Positions 43,459 to 52,368 are shown, counted from the stretch's first letter. The stretch is DNA of 64,000 bases from Pedobacter sp. Leaf250 (GCF_920984735.1 NZ_CAKLBU010000021.1:1-64000); one strand, 5' to 3'. Notes: generated by a model from the sequence alone, not told the origin. Numbers and translations: made by a program.

Positions 43459-43920
43459 TTATTTTTTATCCAGTTCTTCTAATGCATCCAAAATTCCATC
43501 GGCGCCTGGATTAACCGCAGTTGGCGATAAATAACTCCAGGCAATGTTCCCTTCTTTATCAATTACAAAAAGTGCTCGTTTACTTTCTCCTACTTCATCA
43601 TCATAAACACCGTAAGCTTTTGATACGGCTCCTTTAGGTTCAAAATCTGCCAGCAATGGAAAATGTAATTTCCTATCCTTTTCAAAAGCCAAATGACACC
43701 AAACACTATCAACCGAAATACCAAAAATCTGCGCATCATGTTTGCCAAAATATTTAAGCATTTCGTTATAAAGCGCCATTTGATCACTGCAAACTGGACT
43801 CCAATCTGCCGGATAAAATGCCAGGATTACATTTTTACCGAGAAAATCTTTGAGTTTAATCTTTTGATCGGGAGTAGCATTCAGTTCAAAATCTGGTGCT
43901 TTCGTACCTTTTTCTAACAT
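43459..43920 (-). CDS. Peroxiredoxin (AhpC/TSA family)
   Basis: The 153-residue protein reduces peroxides through a peroxidatic cysteine, here C44 in FYPADWSPVCSDQM, with R112 of the ESKRALFVIDKEG segment near the active site. The common T/S-x-x-C is written S-P-V-C. A second cysteine at C75 (DSVWCHLAF) could resolve the disulfide. It is the first gene of a two-gene operon with the DsbA-like protein, which may act as its reductant. Confidence 0.88.
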   Translation of the reverse strand: MLEKGTKAPDFELNATPDQKIKLKDFLGKNVILAFYPADWSPVCSDQMALYNEMLKYFGKHDAQIFGISVDSVWCHLAFEKDRKLHFPLLADFEPKGAVSKAYGVYDDEVGESKRALFVIDKEGNIAWSYLSPTAVNPGADGILDALEELDKK

Positions 43921-43997
43921 ATTTATGAAGTTTAAATATTAATATTTTCTAGTGTAACAGCTTGAGATGCCAGTTGTTTGATGCACAAATTTATCGC

Positions 43998-44915
43998 CTA
44001 TCCTAATTTTTGCCTTTTTATCAGGTAAGATTGAAGAATGGGATAAAAGCCTTGATTGATATCAGCATCGATCAAATCGATTTTATATTGCGCACATTTT
44101 AAAGCAATCTGTTGGCGATATTCGGAAACTGCATTGATATAATTTTCTCTAACCTGGTTGGTATGAACCTTAATGGTATCGCCAGTTTCCATATCAATAA
44201 ACTGGTACGGACGATTTTCAAATTCAAAATTTACTTCTTTCGATTGATCAACCACATTGAAAACAACCACCTCATGTTTATTAAATTTTAAGTGTTGAAG
44301 TGCATCGAAAAACTGATCTGTTTTTTCATCACTGGTTTGCGTGTTAAACAAATCGCTAAAAATAATCACCAGTGAGCGTTTATGAATCAATTCTGCAACC
44401 TGATGCAGCGCTTCACTAATATTGGTTTGCGCATTGACTTTTGGATTCTGTAAAAGCGCTTCAAGCTGCGTAAACAAATACTTTTGATGTACATTGGTTG
44501 ATTTGGCAGGCGAGTTGAGCAAAATTTCATCGGTAAATAAACTTAATCCAAATGCATCCCGTTGTTTTTTGAGCAAATACATAAGCGATGCAGTTGCCTG
44601 AATGGCAAAAGTAAGTTTGTTGTTTTTTGGCTCGGGAAAGTACATAGACGAAGAAACATCGATTACAAACTGGCAACGCAAATTAGTTTCTTCCTCAAAA
44701 CGTTTGCTATAAAGTTTATCTGTTTTGGCGTAAAGTTTCCAATCGATATTTTTAACATTATCGCCACTATTGTACTGCCTGTGTTCGGCAAACTCTACCG
44801 AAAAACCATGGAATGGACTTTTATGTAAACCTGTAATAAAACCTTCAACCACCTGTTGTGCCAACAATTCGAGATTGCCGAAGCTGGTTTCATTTTCGTA
44901 ATTCACAGTCTGCAT
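43998..44915 (-). CDS. DUF58 domain protein
   Basis: The 305-residue protein has the DUF58 core VKNIDWKLYAKTDKLYSKRFEEETNLRC (about residues 55-82) followed by a von Willebrand A-like fold with the metal site DVSSSM (about 90-95). No transmembrane helix is seen. DUF58 proteins usually work with MoxR AAA ATPases, in gene clusters for chaperone or envelope functions. No moxR gene is adjacent here, which is a little unusual. Confidence 0.87.
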   Translation of the reverse strand: MQTVNYENETSFGNLELLAQQVVEGFITGLHKSPFHGFSVEFAEHRQYNSGDNVKNIDWKLYAKTDKLYSKRFEEETNLRCQFVIDVSSSMYFPEPKNNKLTFAIQATASLMYLLKKQRDAFGLSLFTDEILLNSPAKSTNVHQKYLFTQLEALLQNPKVNAQTNISEALHQVAELIHKRSLVIIFSDLFNTQTSDEKTDQFFDALQHLKFNKHEVVVFNVVDQSKEVNFEFENRPYQFIDMETGDTIKVHTNQVRENYINAVSEYRQQIALKCAQYKIDLIDADINQGFYPILQSYLIKRQKLG

Positions 44916-45021
44916 AACGTAAAGCTAATAAAAGATTAATGAAATAAAAGCTGGTTAGTACATTCTCTTAAACTAAACCAATTGATGATTTGGAAAGCAC
45001 AGACAGTGACCTTAAAGTAAA

Positions 45022-45137
45022 AGCAGTCCCGCCCCCGCTTCTGCCGACGAAAAGCGGCATCTCGCTACGGTCGGGTTTAGGTGGCAGCTACAGTGCATCT
45101 ATTTTTGGTTTAAAACCCGATTGAAATGAAAAACGCC
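45022..45137 (-). repeat. Conserved-ends element, copy c, with an extra left end
   Basis: On the minus strand CCACCTAAACCCGACCGTAG begins at 45084 and GGGGGCGGGACTGC ends near 45023, giving about 63 bases with a self-complementary GC-rich interior (CGCTTTTCGTCGGCAGAAGCG region). A separate left-end sequence, AAAACCCGATTGAAATGAAA, lies in plus orientation at 45112-45131 without a matching right end. Confidence 0.6.
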
Positions 45138-45251
45138 AGGAGCATATTTTAGATACAAAAGTGTTCTAATGGCTGGTGTTGCCACCTGCCAAAATTAATT
45201 GTAAACACCAGACACAGTTTTGTGGGGACACTAATACCCAAAACCAAAAAA

Positions 45252-45284
45252 AAATCCCAAATTCAACAAATGAATTTGGGATTT
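45252..45284 (-). terminator. Terminator of the sugar dehydrogenase gene
   Basis: A perfect 14-bp stem, AAATCCCAAATTCA (45252-45265) with TGAATTTGGGATTT (45271-45284), with a five-base loop, followed on the minus strand by nine T. Confidence 0.88.
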
Positions 45285-45302
45285 AATATACTATGTTCAG
45301 CT

Positions 45303-46511
45303 TTATTTCTTAGCTATCTTATATAAATTTCCATTATCGGTAACGGCATAAAAGGCACCATCTTTTTCTACTAAATCACGGAAACGTTCTCCCTTTCCGG
45401 TAAGTAATCTTTCTTCACCAACAACCTTATTATCTTTAATAACCAAACGAATGATATGCGAACCACTTAATCCGCCAACAAATAAATTACCTTTCCATTC
45501 AGGAATTACGTTGCTATTATAAAAAGCTATCGAACCTGGTGAAATTACAGGATTCCAATAATAAACTGGTTGTTCCATACCTTCTTTTTGCTGAATGCCA
45601 TCGCCTACTGCTTTACCACTGTATTCAATACCATAAGTAATTACTGGCCAGCCATAATTTTTGCCAGGTTTAATTAAGTTAACTTCATCGCCACCTCTCG
45701 GTCCAAATTCAGCTTCCCATAGGTCGCCGGTTTGTGGGTTAATGGCCAAACCATCAGGATTACGTAGTCCGTAGGCATAAATTTCTGGTTTAGCATCTGC
45801 TTTGCCAGCAAAACGCCCATTTGACACTGCTTTTCCATCTTTAGTCAAGTGAAGAATTTTTCCTAAAGAAGAATTTAATTGTTGAGCCTGAATTCTGATT
45901 TCACGATCAGAACGTTCGCCAGTACTCACAAAAAGGTTTCCATTTTTATCAAAAACAATACGTGAACCATATTGCAACTTACCTGTATGCGCCGGGGTGG
46001 CACGATAAATAATGGTCTGGTTTTCGATTTTGGTTTCACTGGCTGATAATTTTCCCTTGGCAATTGCTAAAAGCACCCCTTTGGCTTGTGGTTCTGAATA
46101 TGCCCAATAAACCATTCTGTTTTTTGCAAAGTCAGGATCTAAGGTAACATCCAGCAATCCACCCTGGCCAGATGCATCAACTTTTGGCAAACCCTCAATT
46201 TTTTTGGTAAGTTTTCCACTTGCATCCAATATAACCATGGTGCCTTGCTTTTGGGTAATTAAAAAACCTCCATTTGGAAGAACGGATATTGCCCAAGGGT
46301 TTTCCAATTTTCCATTGATGATTGAAATATCTAGAGGAGTAGAAGTTTTAACCCCTGCAATACGCGTTTGCCCTGCAAAAGCAGGCTTGTAATCGGCGGT
46401 AGGCTTTTCTGTTTCAACAGGATTTTGTCCGGATACACAAGCTACATTAGCACAGTTAAGCGTAAATCCAGCAATTAATATACCCAATGTTTTATTTGTG
46501 ATGAGTTTCAT
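45303..46511 (-). CDS. PQQ-dependent sugar dehydrogenase (soluble aldose dehydrogenase family)
   Basis: The 402-residue protein has an N-terminal signal (possible lipobox NVAC) and a six-bladed beta-propeller of the GSDH family. Signature parts are PWAISVLPNGGFLITQKQG (about residues 72-90), PAHTGKLQYGSRIVFDKNGNLFVSTGER (about 172-199), YGLRNPDGLA and WEAEFGPRGGDEVNLI (about 248-285). It should oxidise aldose sugars in the periplasm if PQQ is available. No PQQ synthesis genes are in the window. Confidence 0.88.
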   Translation of the reverse strand: MKLITNKTLGILIAGFTLNCANVACVSGQNPVETEKPTADYKPAFAGQTRIAGVKTSTPLDISIINGKLENPWAISVLPNGGFLITQKQGTMVILDASGKLTKKIEGLPKVDASGQGGLLDVTLDPDFAKNRMVYWAYSEPQAKGVLLAIAKGKLSASETKIENQTIIYRATPAHTGKLQYGSRIVFDKNGNLFVSTGERSDREIRIQAQQLNSSLGKILHLTKDGKAVSNGRFAGKADAKPEIYAYGLRNPDGLAINPQTGDLWEAEFGPRGGDEVNLIKPGKNYGWPVITYGIEYSGKAVGDGIQQKEGMEQPVYYWNPVISPGSIAFYNSNVIPEWKGNLFVGGLSGSHIIRLVIKDNKVVGEERLLTGKGERFRDLVEKDGAFYAVTDNGNLYKIAKK

Positions 46512-46541
46512 AGGAATAGTGAGATTTTTCTAATAAAGGAA

Positions 46542-46549
46542 CAAAAATA
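46542..46549 (-). promoter_or_regulatory. -7 promoter element of the sugar dehydrogenase gene
   Basis: On the minus strand this reads TATTTTTG, 30 bases before the ATG at 46511. Confidence 0.45.
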
Positions 46550-46560
46550 TTTTCTCATAA

Positions 46561-46595
46561 AAAAACCCGAATCCAATAAATAGATCCGGGTTTTT
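46561..46595 (-). terminator. Terminator of trxA
   Basis: AAAAACCCG (46561-46569) and CGGGTTTTT (46587-46595) form a stem with an inner ATC/GAT extension across a mismatch. On the minus strand the hairpin is followed by T residues. It lies about 70 bases after the trxA stop. Confidence 0.7.
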
Positions 46596-46665
46596 GTAAT
46601 ATTATTATTGAGGTTTGAGCATCAGATATAACATAAACCCTTTGCCTTTAACCATCAACCTATAC

Positions 46666-46986
46666 TTAAGCCAATTGCTTATTTAACTTATCTGCTAATA
46701 CTGATTTAGGTACTGCACCAACTTGTTTATCAACAACTTGTCCATCTTTAAAATACAATAAAGCTGGAATGTTACGGATACCAAACTGCATAGAAATTTG
46801 AGGGTTGTTATCAACATTAACTTTTCCTACTACTGCTTTACCATCATATTCTTTAGCGATTTCTTCTACTACAGGACCAACCATGCGACAAGGGCCACAC
46901 CATTCTGCCCAAAAATCTACTAATACGGGTTTATCTGATTTTAATACAAGCTCCTCAAAGTTTGCATCTGTGATTTCTAATGCCAT
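46666..46986 (-). CDS. trxA: Thioredoxin
   Basis: From the ATG at 46986 this is a 106-residue thioredoxin with the active site WAEWC30-G-P-C33 and the cis-Pro loop [10 protein letters not shown] (about residues 72-81). It reduces disulfides in cytoplasmic proteins such as ribonucleotide reductase and peroxiredoxins. The longer frame (seven extra residues, to 47007) would start inside the promoter region and is rejected. It has a -7 box at 47005-47012 and its own terminator. Confidence 0.95.
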   Translation of the reverse strand: MALEITDANFEELVLKSDKPVLVDFWAEWCGPCRMVGPVVEEIAKEYDGKAVVGKVNVDNNPQISMQFGIRNIPALLYFKDGQVVDKQVGAVPKSVLADKLNKQLA

Positions 46987-47004
46987 AATTATTTTTTTTA
47001 TGTT

Positions 47005-47012
47005 CAAATATA
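47005..47012 (-). promoter_or_regulatory. -7 promoter element of trxA
   Basis: On the minus strand this reads TATATTTG, a full match to TAnnTTTG, 18 bases before the trxA ATG. A TTG on the minus strand at 47031-47033 gives an 18-base spacer. Confidence 0.5.
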
Positions 47013-47082
47013 TGTATTCAATTGTAATGCCAACTACAGTGTAATGTCAATTTGACACTATTGTGGTTTGTTTTATTCTGTC

Positions 47083-47144
47083 GTCATTGCGAGGTACGAA
47101 GCAATCCATTATGAGAGATTGCTTCGTACCTCGCAATGACGATA
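47083..47144. repeat. REP-like palindrome, copy 4
   Basis: A perfect 26-bp inverted repeat (47083-47108 and 47119-47144, loop 10 bases). Against copy 1 it has GAGGTACG instead of GAGGCACG in the left arm and the matching change in the right arm (CGTACC), so pairing is kept. It lies four bases after the dnaE stop and could end its transcript. Confidence 0.9.
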
Positions 47145-47147
47145 ATG

Positions 47148-50100
47148 TTAATTTAATTTGTAGTTTACAACATTCAACCCAACCAATTGTTCTAAGAACT
47201 TGTTATTGGGATTAATTTTCAAATTCTTCGACGGCAAATCCAACATAATCTGCTTCTCGCTATCAAAAACAGCGAAGTTAAGTTGGCAGTTTTGCTGCTC
47301 TGAGTTTGCCTTATTGTCTGCTAATATCAATTCAATTTCCCGCATTAACTCTTCGTTCACTCTCTCAATTGGAACTTGGATGGTTAAACTTTTCGCCAGT
47401 TTATCTCTCAATTCAGACATTAAGTTGATTGCCGTGATTTTAAATTCCCAATCGCCGGCTTTACCAAAACGTTCTCCAACCCTACCCCTAATTTGCAAGA
47501 AATAACCTTCCGTTAAAAAGGATTTGAACTTTAAAAAATCTTCTCCAAATAATGCCATTTCGCAGGCATCATCATAATCTTCGAAAACAAATGTGCCGAA
47601 AGGTTTACCGGTTTTGGTGATTCTTTGCGACGCTGCAACCACTAAACCGCCCACGCATAATTCACGGTTCTGAAGCTTGGCAAATTCAGCCAGAACTTCT
47701 TCATTCGTATCACCCATCCTCACTTTATTGATGATGCTTAACTGCCTTACGCCATGCGTACAAAACTTATCAAGCTCTAATTTATAGTTATCCAACGGGT
47801 GGCCGGAAAGGAAAATTCCAATGGCGTCTTTTTCATATTTTAATCGATCCATCAAAGCCCATTCTGGAGAAACTGGCAAAGTAGGCTCAAGAATTAAATC
47901 AGCTTTTGAACCTCCAAATAATGAAGCCTGTGAGGTGCTTTCATTATTCTGAAAGTCGTTAGCAAATTTGATAATTTTCTCGATACCATTCATTTTATCA
48001 TTTGGACCAATGTAGAAAAATTGCGCCCGGTGACCACCAAAGGCATCAAATGCGCCGCTGTAAACAAAACTTTCGTAAGCTTTTTTATTTACAATTCGGG
48101 TGTTTGATCGCTTGGCAAAATCATAAACAGAAGCATAAGGTCCATTTCCAAGTCGTTCCTCGATAATACTTTCTACCGCTTTTTCACCTACCCCTTTAAC
48201 TGCCGACATACCAAAACGAACTTCACCACGAACATTAACCGAGAATTTCAAATCAGATTCATTTACATCCGGACCCAAAACGGTAACACCCATTTGGCGA
48301 CATTCTTCCATAAAGAAAGCCACTTGTTTGATATCGCTCATGTTGTTGGAAAGTACCGCAGCCATATATTCAGCAGGATAATGTGCCTTTAAATAAGCAG
48401 TTTGATAGGCGATCCAGGCGTAACAGGTGGAGTGTGATTTGTTAAAAGCGTAAGATGCAAATGCTTCCCAATCTTTCCAGATTTTTTCTAAAGTTGCAGC
48501 ATCATGACCTTTTTCAGCTGCTTGCTTTACAAATTTAGGTTTCATTTTATCCAGAACGTCTTTCTGCTTTTTACCCATTGCCTTACGCAAAACGTCGGCC
48601 TCACCTTTGGTAAAACCAGCCAATTTTTGCGATAAAAGCATTACCTGCTCCTGGTAGACGGTAATTCCGTAAGTTTCTTTTAAATATTCCTCGCAGGCAT
48701 CTAAATCATATTTAATATCTTCCTCGCCATTTTTACGCTTAACAAAACTTGGAATATATTCCATTGGTCCTGGGCGGTATAAGGCATTCATGGCAATTAA
48801 ATCGTCGAAAACTGTTGGTTTCAACTCTTTCATGTATTTCTGCATACCCGGACTTTCATATTGAAAAATACCGATGGTTTCGCCACGCTGGAAGAGTTCA
48901 TACGTCATCACATCATCAATTGGAAAAGTATCCGGATCAAGATTAATGCCATGCCTTTTCTTCACCAATTTAACGGTATCTTTAATCAGAGTAAGGGTTT
49001 TCAAACCCAAAAAGTCCATTTTTAATAAACCGGCGCTTTCTACAACCGAGTTATCAAATTGGGTTACATATAAGTCAGAATCTTTGGCTGTAGCAACCGG
49101 AACGAAATTCGTAATATCACTTGGCGTGATAATTACACCACAGGCGTGAATACCTGTATTTCTTAACGAGCCCTCTAAAACCTGAGCCTGTTGAATGGTT
49201 TCGGCACTTAGATCTTTCAAAAGCCCCATTGCTTTCAGCTCTTGCACACGCTCATATTCATCCGGACGTAAAGCATCTTTCAATGCTTTTTCATCCAAAT
49301 TGAATATTTTGGCCAGCTTCATGTTTGGAATCAGCTTTGCAATTTTATCAGCCTCGAACAATGGTAAATCTAAAACCCTCGCCGTATCACGGATGGAAGA
49401 TTTCGCCGCCATGGTTCCGTATGTGATAATTTGAGCCACCTGACTGGAACCATATTTATTAATTACGTATTCCATTACGCGACCACGGCCCTCATCATCA
49501 AAATCGATATCAATATCGGGCATGGAAACACGATCGGGATTTAAGAAACGCTCAAAAAGGAGATCGTACTTAATAGGATCGATGTTGGTAATCCACAAAC
49601 AGTAGGCCACCACCGAACCCGCCGCCGAACCACGACCAGGACCAACGGAAACATCCCTTCGACGAGCCTCTGCTATAAAATCCTGCACAATCAAAAAGTA
49701 ACCCGGGTATCCGGTTTTCTCAATCGTTGCTAACTCAAAATCCAAACGTTCGATTACAGGTGGTGTTAATTCCCCGTAACGTTTTTTTGCACCTTCGTAA
49801 GTTAAATGCCTTAAAAATTTATTTTCACCACGTTTTCCGCCGTCTGTTTCATCTTCATCAACCAGAAATTGTTCTGGAATATCGAACTTTGGTAAAAGTA
49901 CTTCGCGGGCAAGTTTGTAGGTTTCAATTTTATCTACAATCTCTTGTATGTTTAAAATCGCATCGGGCAAATCAGCAAAAAGTGCTTTCATTTCGTCACC
50001 CGATTTGAAGTAATACTCTTGATTAGGCAAGCCATAGCGATAACCTCTTCCACGGCCAATTGGCGTAGCCTGTTTCTCACCGTCTTTTACACACAGTAAA

Positions 50101-51581
50101 ATATCATGCGCATTTGCATCTTTTTTATTGATGTAGTAAGTATTGTTTGTCGCAACCAGTTTTACATCATGTTTTTTTGCAAGAGAAATTAAAGAAGTAT
50201 TTACACGATCTTCATCTTCTTGACTATGACGCATCACTTCTACATAAAAATCTGATCCGAACTTTTCTTTCCACCAAACCAAAGCTTCTTCAGCCTGGTT
50301 TTCGCCCATGTTGAGGAGTTTATTTGAGATTTCTCCTGAAAGGTTTCCAGATAATACAATAATATCATCTTTGTACTGCTCAATTACATTTCGATCTATA
50401 CGAGGAACATAATAGAAACCTTTTGTATAAGCGATAGACGACATTTTAGCCAAATTATGGTAGCCGTTTTTATTCTTCGCCAAAAGCACCATTTGGTAAC
50501 CATTATCTTTTACGGTTCTGTTCAAATGGTCATCACAAACAAAAAACTCTACTCCAATAATTGGTGTCATTACCACTTCGGTTGGCCTTTGCCCAGCTTC
50601 AATGGCTTCTGCATTTTTTACTTCGGCTGCTTTGTTATGATTTAAAACTGCATTTACAAAGTGGAAAGCGCCCATCATATTGGCATGATCGGTCATAGCA
50701 ACGGCTGGCATTTTTTGTGCTGCTGCTGCTTTTATCAAAGCAGGAATGCTGATTGTACTTTGTAAGACTGAAAATTGAGTGTGATTATGTAAATGCACAA
50801 ACGTTGCCGCAGCAAGTTCTTGTTTATTTTCAGCGAGTTCTTGTTTGGAAACGCCGCCACTTTCTGCTTTCTGCAGGCGTTTGCGAATTTCATCGGAAGC
50901 TGCCTTTAAATTGATGTGTTTTAAACCTACACCATCAATCAATGCCGGGTTAATTTCCCTAAAACGAGGAAAATATTCCGCATCAACAAGCAGTTCTTCT
51001 TTTTTAAATACTTCGCGTTTAACCAGTTCTAAGAAGCATCGGGTTGTGGCTTCCACATCGGCGGTAGCATTGTGTGCTTCGTTAAAAGGAACGCCAAATA
51101 AATAAGAGTGCAATTCGGTTAAAGTTGGGAGTTTAAACTTCCCACCCCTACCTCCTGGCAGTTGCAAAAGTTGAGCTGTAATTTCAGTACAGGTATCAAG
51201 CACTGGCATTTCGGCCATGCGATTGGATACACCAAACCGGTGAAACTCACAACCCATAATGTTTACATCAAAGCCAACATTCTGACCCACAATAAACTTT
51301 GCTTTATTTAAAACCTCATTGAATTTAGCCAGCATTTCATCAAATGAGATACCTTGTTCAGTAGCCAATTCTGTAGAGATTCCATGGATTCTTTCTGCAT
51401 CATAAGGAATGTTGAATCCCTCTGGTTTAACTAAATAATCCTGATGTTCAACCATCCTCCCCATCTCATCATGCAATTGCCATGCAATTTGAATACAACG
51501 CGGCCAGTTATCCGTATCGGTAATTGGAGCATTATAATTACGAGGCAAACCCGTGGTTTCAGTATCAAAAATTAAGTACAT
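47148..51581 (-). CDS. dnaE: DNA polymerase III alpha subunit with fused N-terminal 3'-5' exonuclease
   Basis: From the ATG at 51581 the protein has 1477 residues, about 300 more than E. coli DnaE. Residues 1-200 are a DEDDh exonuclease like the epsilon subunit: D6-T-E8 in FDTETTGLP and H170-N-A-T-A-D175. A PHP domain follows (HLHNHTQFSVLQ, about 265-276). The polymerase active-site acids are D689, D691 and D693 in PDIDIDFDD. A C-terminal OB fold (CVGGLVVAASQRITKTGKPFGTFVFEDYDD) completes it. Proofreading and synthesis thus lie in one chain. The longer frame to 51629 adds 16 unconserved residues. Confidence 0.95.
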   Translation of the reverse strand: MYLIFDTETTGLPRNYNAPITDTDNWPRCIQIAWQLHDEMGRMVEHQDYLVKPEGFNIPYDAERIHGISTELATEQGISFDEMLAKFNEVLNKAKFIVGQNVGFDVNIMGCEFHRFGVSNRMAEMPVLDTCTEITAQLLQLPGGRGGKFKLPTLTELHSYLFGVPFNEAHNATADVEATTRCFLELVKREVFKKEELLVDAEYFPRFREINPALIDGVGLKHINLKAASDEIRKRLQKAESGGVSKQELAENKQELAAATFVHLHNHTQFSVLQSTISIPALIKAAAAQKMPAVAMTDHANMMGAFHFVNAVLNHNKAAEVKNAEAIEAGQRPTEVVMTPIIGVEFFVCDDHLNRTVKDNGYQMVLLAKNKNGYHNLAKMSSIAYTKGFYYVPRIDRNVIEQYKDDIIVLSGNLSGEISNKLLNMGENQAEEALVWWKEKFGSDFYVEVMRHSQEDEDRVNTSLISLAKKHDVKLVATNNTYYINKKDANAHDILLCVKDGEKQATPIGRGRGYRYGLPNQEYYFKSGDEMKALFADLPDAILNIQEIVDKIETYKLAREVLLPKFDIPEQFLVDEDETDGGKRGENKFLRHLTYEGAKKRYGELTPPVIERLDFELATIEKTGYPGYFLIVQDFIAEARRRDVSVGPGRGSAAGSVVAYCLWITNIDPIKYDLLFERFLNPDRVSMPDIDIDFDDEGRGRVMEYVINKYGSSQVAQIITYGTMAAKSSIRDTARVLDLPLFEADKIAKLIPNMKLAKIFNLDEKALKDALRPDEYERVQELKAMGLLKDLSAETIQQAQVLEGSLRNTGIHACGVIITPSDITNFVPVATAKDSDLYVTQFDNSVVESAGLLKMDFLGLKTLTLIKDTVKLVKKRHGINLDPDTFPIDDVMTYELFQRGETIGIFQYESPGMQKYMKELKPTVFDDLIAMNALYRPGPMEYIPSFVKRKNGEEDIKYDLDACEEYLKETYGITVYQEQVMLLSQKLAGFTKGEADVLRKAMGKKQKDVLDKMKPKFVKQAAEKGHDAATLEKIWKDWEAFASYAFNKSHSTCYAWIAYQTAYLKAHYPAEYMAAVLSNNMSDIKQVAFFMEECRQMGVTVLGPDVNESDLKFSVNVRGEVRFGMSAVKGVGEKAVESIIEERLGNGPYASVYDFAKRSNTRIVNKKAYESFVYSGAFDAFGGHRAQFFYIGPNDKMNGIEKIIKFANDFQNNESTSQASLFGGSKADLILEPTLPVSPEWALMDRLKYEKDAIGIFLSGHPLDNYKLELDKFCTHGVRQLSIINKVRMGDTNEEVLAEFAKLQNRELCVGGLVVAASQRITKTGKPFGTFVFEDYDDACEMALFGEDFLKFKSFLTEGYFLQIRGRVGERFGKAGDWEFKITAINLMSELRDKLAKSLTIQVPIERVNEELMREIELILADNKANSEQQNCQLNFAVFDSEKQIMLDLPSKNLKINPNNKFLEQLVGLNVVNYKLN

Positions 51582-51915
51582 ATTGTATTTTAAAGAATTA
51601 GCCGTTGCAGAAGAATAACGGTTCTTCAAAAATAAGGAATTTGGATGTTGATGTTGTCAGGATTTTATCAACAAAAGATAAGGATTGAATGAATAAATTT
51701 TGAATTAAGGAGTTGCGATAAAAACCATCTTTTTGTCATTCTGAACACAGTAAAGAATCTATAAGCGATAGAATACAAAAATAATGGAAACTGGTGTAAA
51801 TCGGTTAAGGATTATTCGTTGCTTCTTTTTCTTCATTGCTTCTTGCGATGAAAAACCGGAACTCGCAATGACGATCGCCCAATAAATTAAACTTTAGAAT
51901 GATAGAAAAAACTCC
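51582..51915. repeat. 334-base intergenic region with degraded dispersed repeats
   Basis: No gene is seen. GTCATTCTGAACACAGTAAA at 51735-51754, running into AGAATCTATAAGCGATAG, is a copy of a dispersed repeat frequent in Bacteroidota. At 51835-51883 there is a degraded REP-like palindrome (CATTGCTTCTTGCG ... CTCGCAATGACGA) lacking most of the left arm. The dnaE promoter should be in the right part of the dnaE-proximal DNA, but no clear -7 box was found. Confidence 0.5.
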
Positions 51916-52368
51916 TTAAAAATGCTCCTGGCTCACCAACTCACTCACATCATATCCTTTTTCTCTACATCTTTCAATAATATCCACCAATAAATCGGCT
52001 TCCATTTTTGGTTCTCTAGCCATGATAAATAAGTATTTCTCATCTGGATGCCCAACTACAACATAACTATAATCAGCATCGATCTCGATAATCCAGTAAC
52101 CAACTTTAAATGGCCACAGAAACTGGGCTTTCATATCTCCATCAGGCTTTTCTTCATCAAAAAATAATTTTGAAGTGATAGTCTTTTCTTCAGGTTTCCC
52201 ATCCTTATGGTAAGTTGTCAATACATCAAAATGGTCATCATCTTTAAGTGTGTAGGTTTCGGTGGTTTGTTTCCAATTTTTATCCATCAATGTTGGAATA
52301 GAATATAAGGAATACCATTTACCTTCAAATGCTTTATAATCGATGTTTTCAATTGGTCTGTTTTCCAT
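51916..52368 (-). CDS. Lipocalin family protein
   Basis: The 150-residue protein has the lipocalin start FEGKWYSLYSIP (G-x-W, residues 15-26) and the Blc-like segments KAQFLWPFKVGYWIIEIDADYSYVVVGHPDEKYLFIMAREPKM (about 80-122), followed by a C-terminal helix. Blc-type lipocalins bind lipids. Unlike E. coli Blc there is no lipoprotein signal, so it is probably cytoplasmic. It is divergent from mdh. Confidence 0.88.
   Translation of the reverse strand: MENRPIENIDYKAFEGKWYSLYSIPTLMDKNWKQTTETYTLKDDDHFDVLTTYHKDGKPEEKTITSKLFFDEEKPDGDMKAQFLWPFKVGYWIIEIDADYSYVVVGHPDEKYLFIMAREPKMEADLLVDIIERCREKGYDVSELVSQEHF

Larger units (their letters stand above)
44916..45302. other. 387-base intergenic region with composite repeat
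   Basis: There is no gene. The region holds copy c of the conserved-ends element (45022-45084), a further left end in plus orientation (45111-45137), an eight-base inverted repeat (CTGGTGTT at 45173-45180, AACACCAG at 45204-45211) and the terminator of the sugar dehydrogenase gene. Its first part is much richer in GC than the surroundings. Confidence 0.5.

Noticed and set aside
36482-47144. Palindromic repeats considered as a CRISPR array
   Set aside because: Copies are kilobases apart, with no regular spacers and no cas genes.
47200-51105. Several plus-strand frames of 60-100 codons opposite dnaE
   Set aside because: They lie antisense to a long, well-conserved coding region and show no family pattern.
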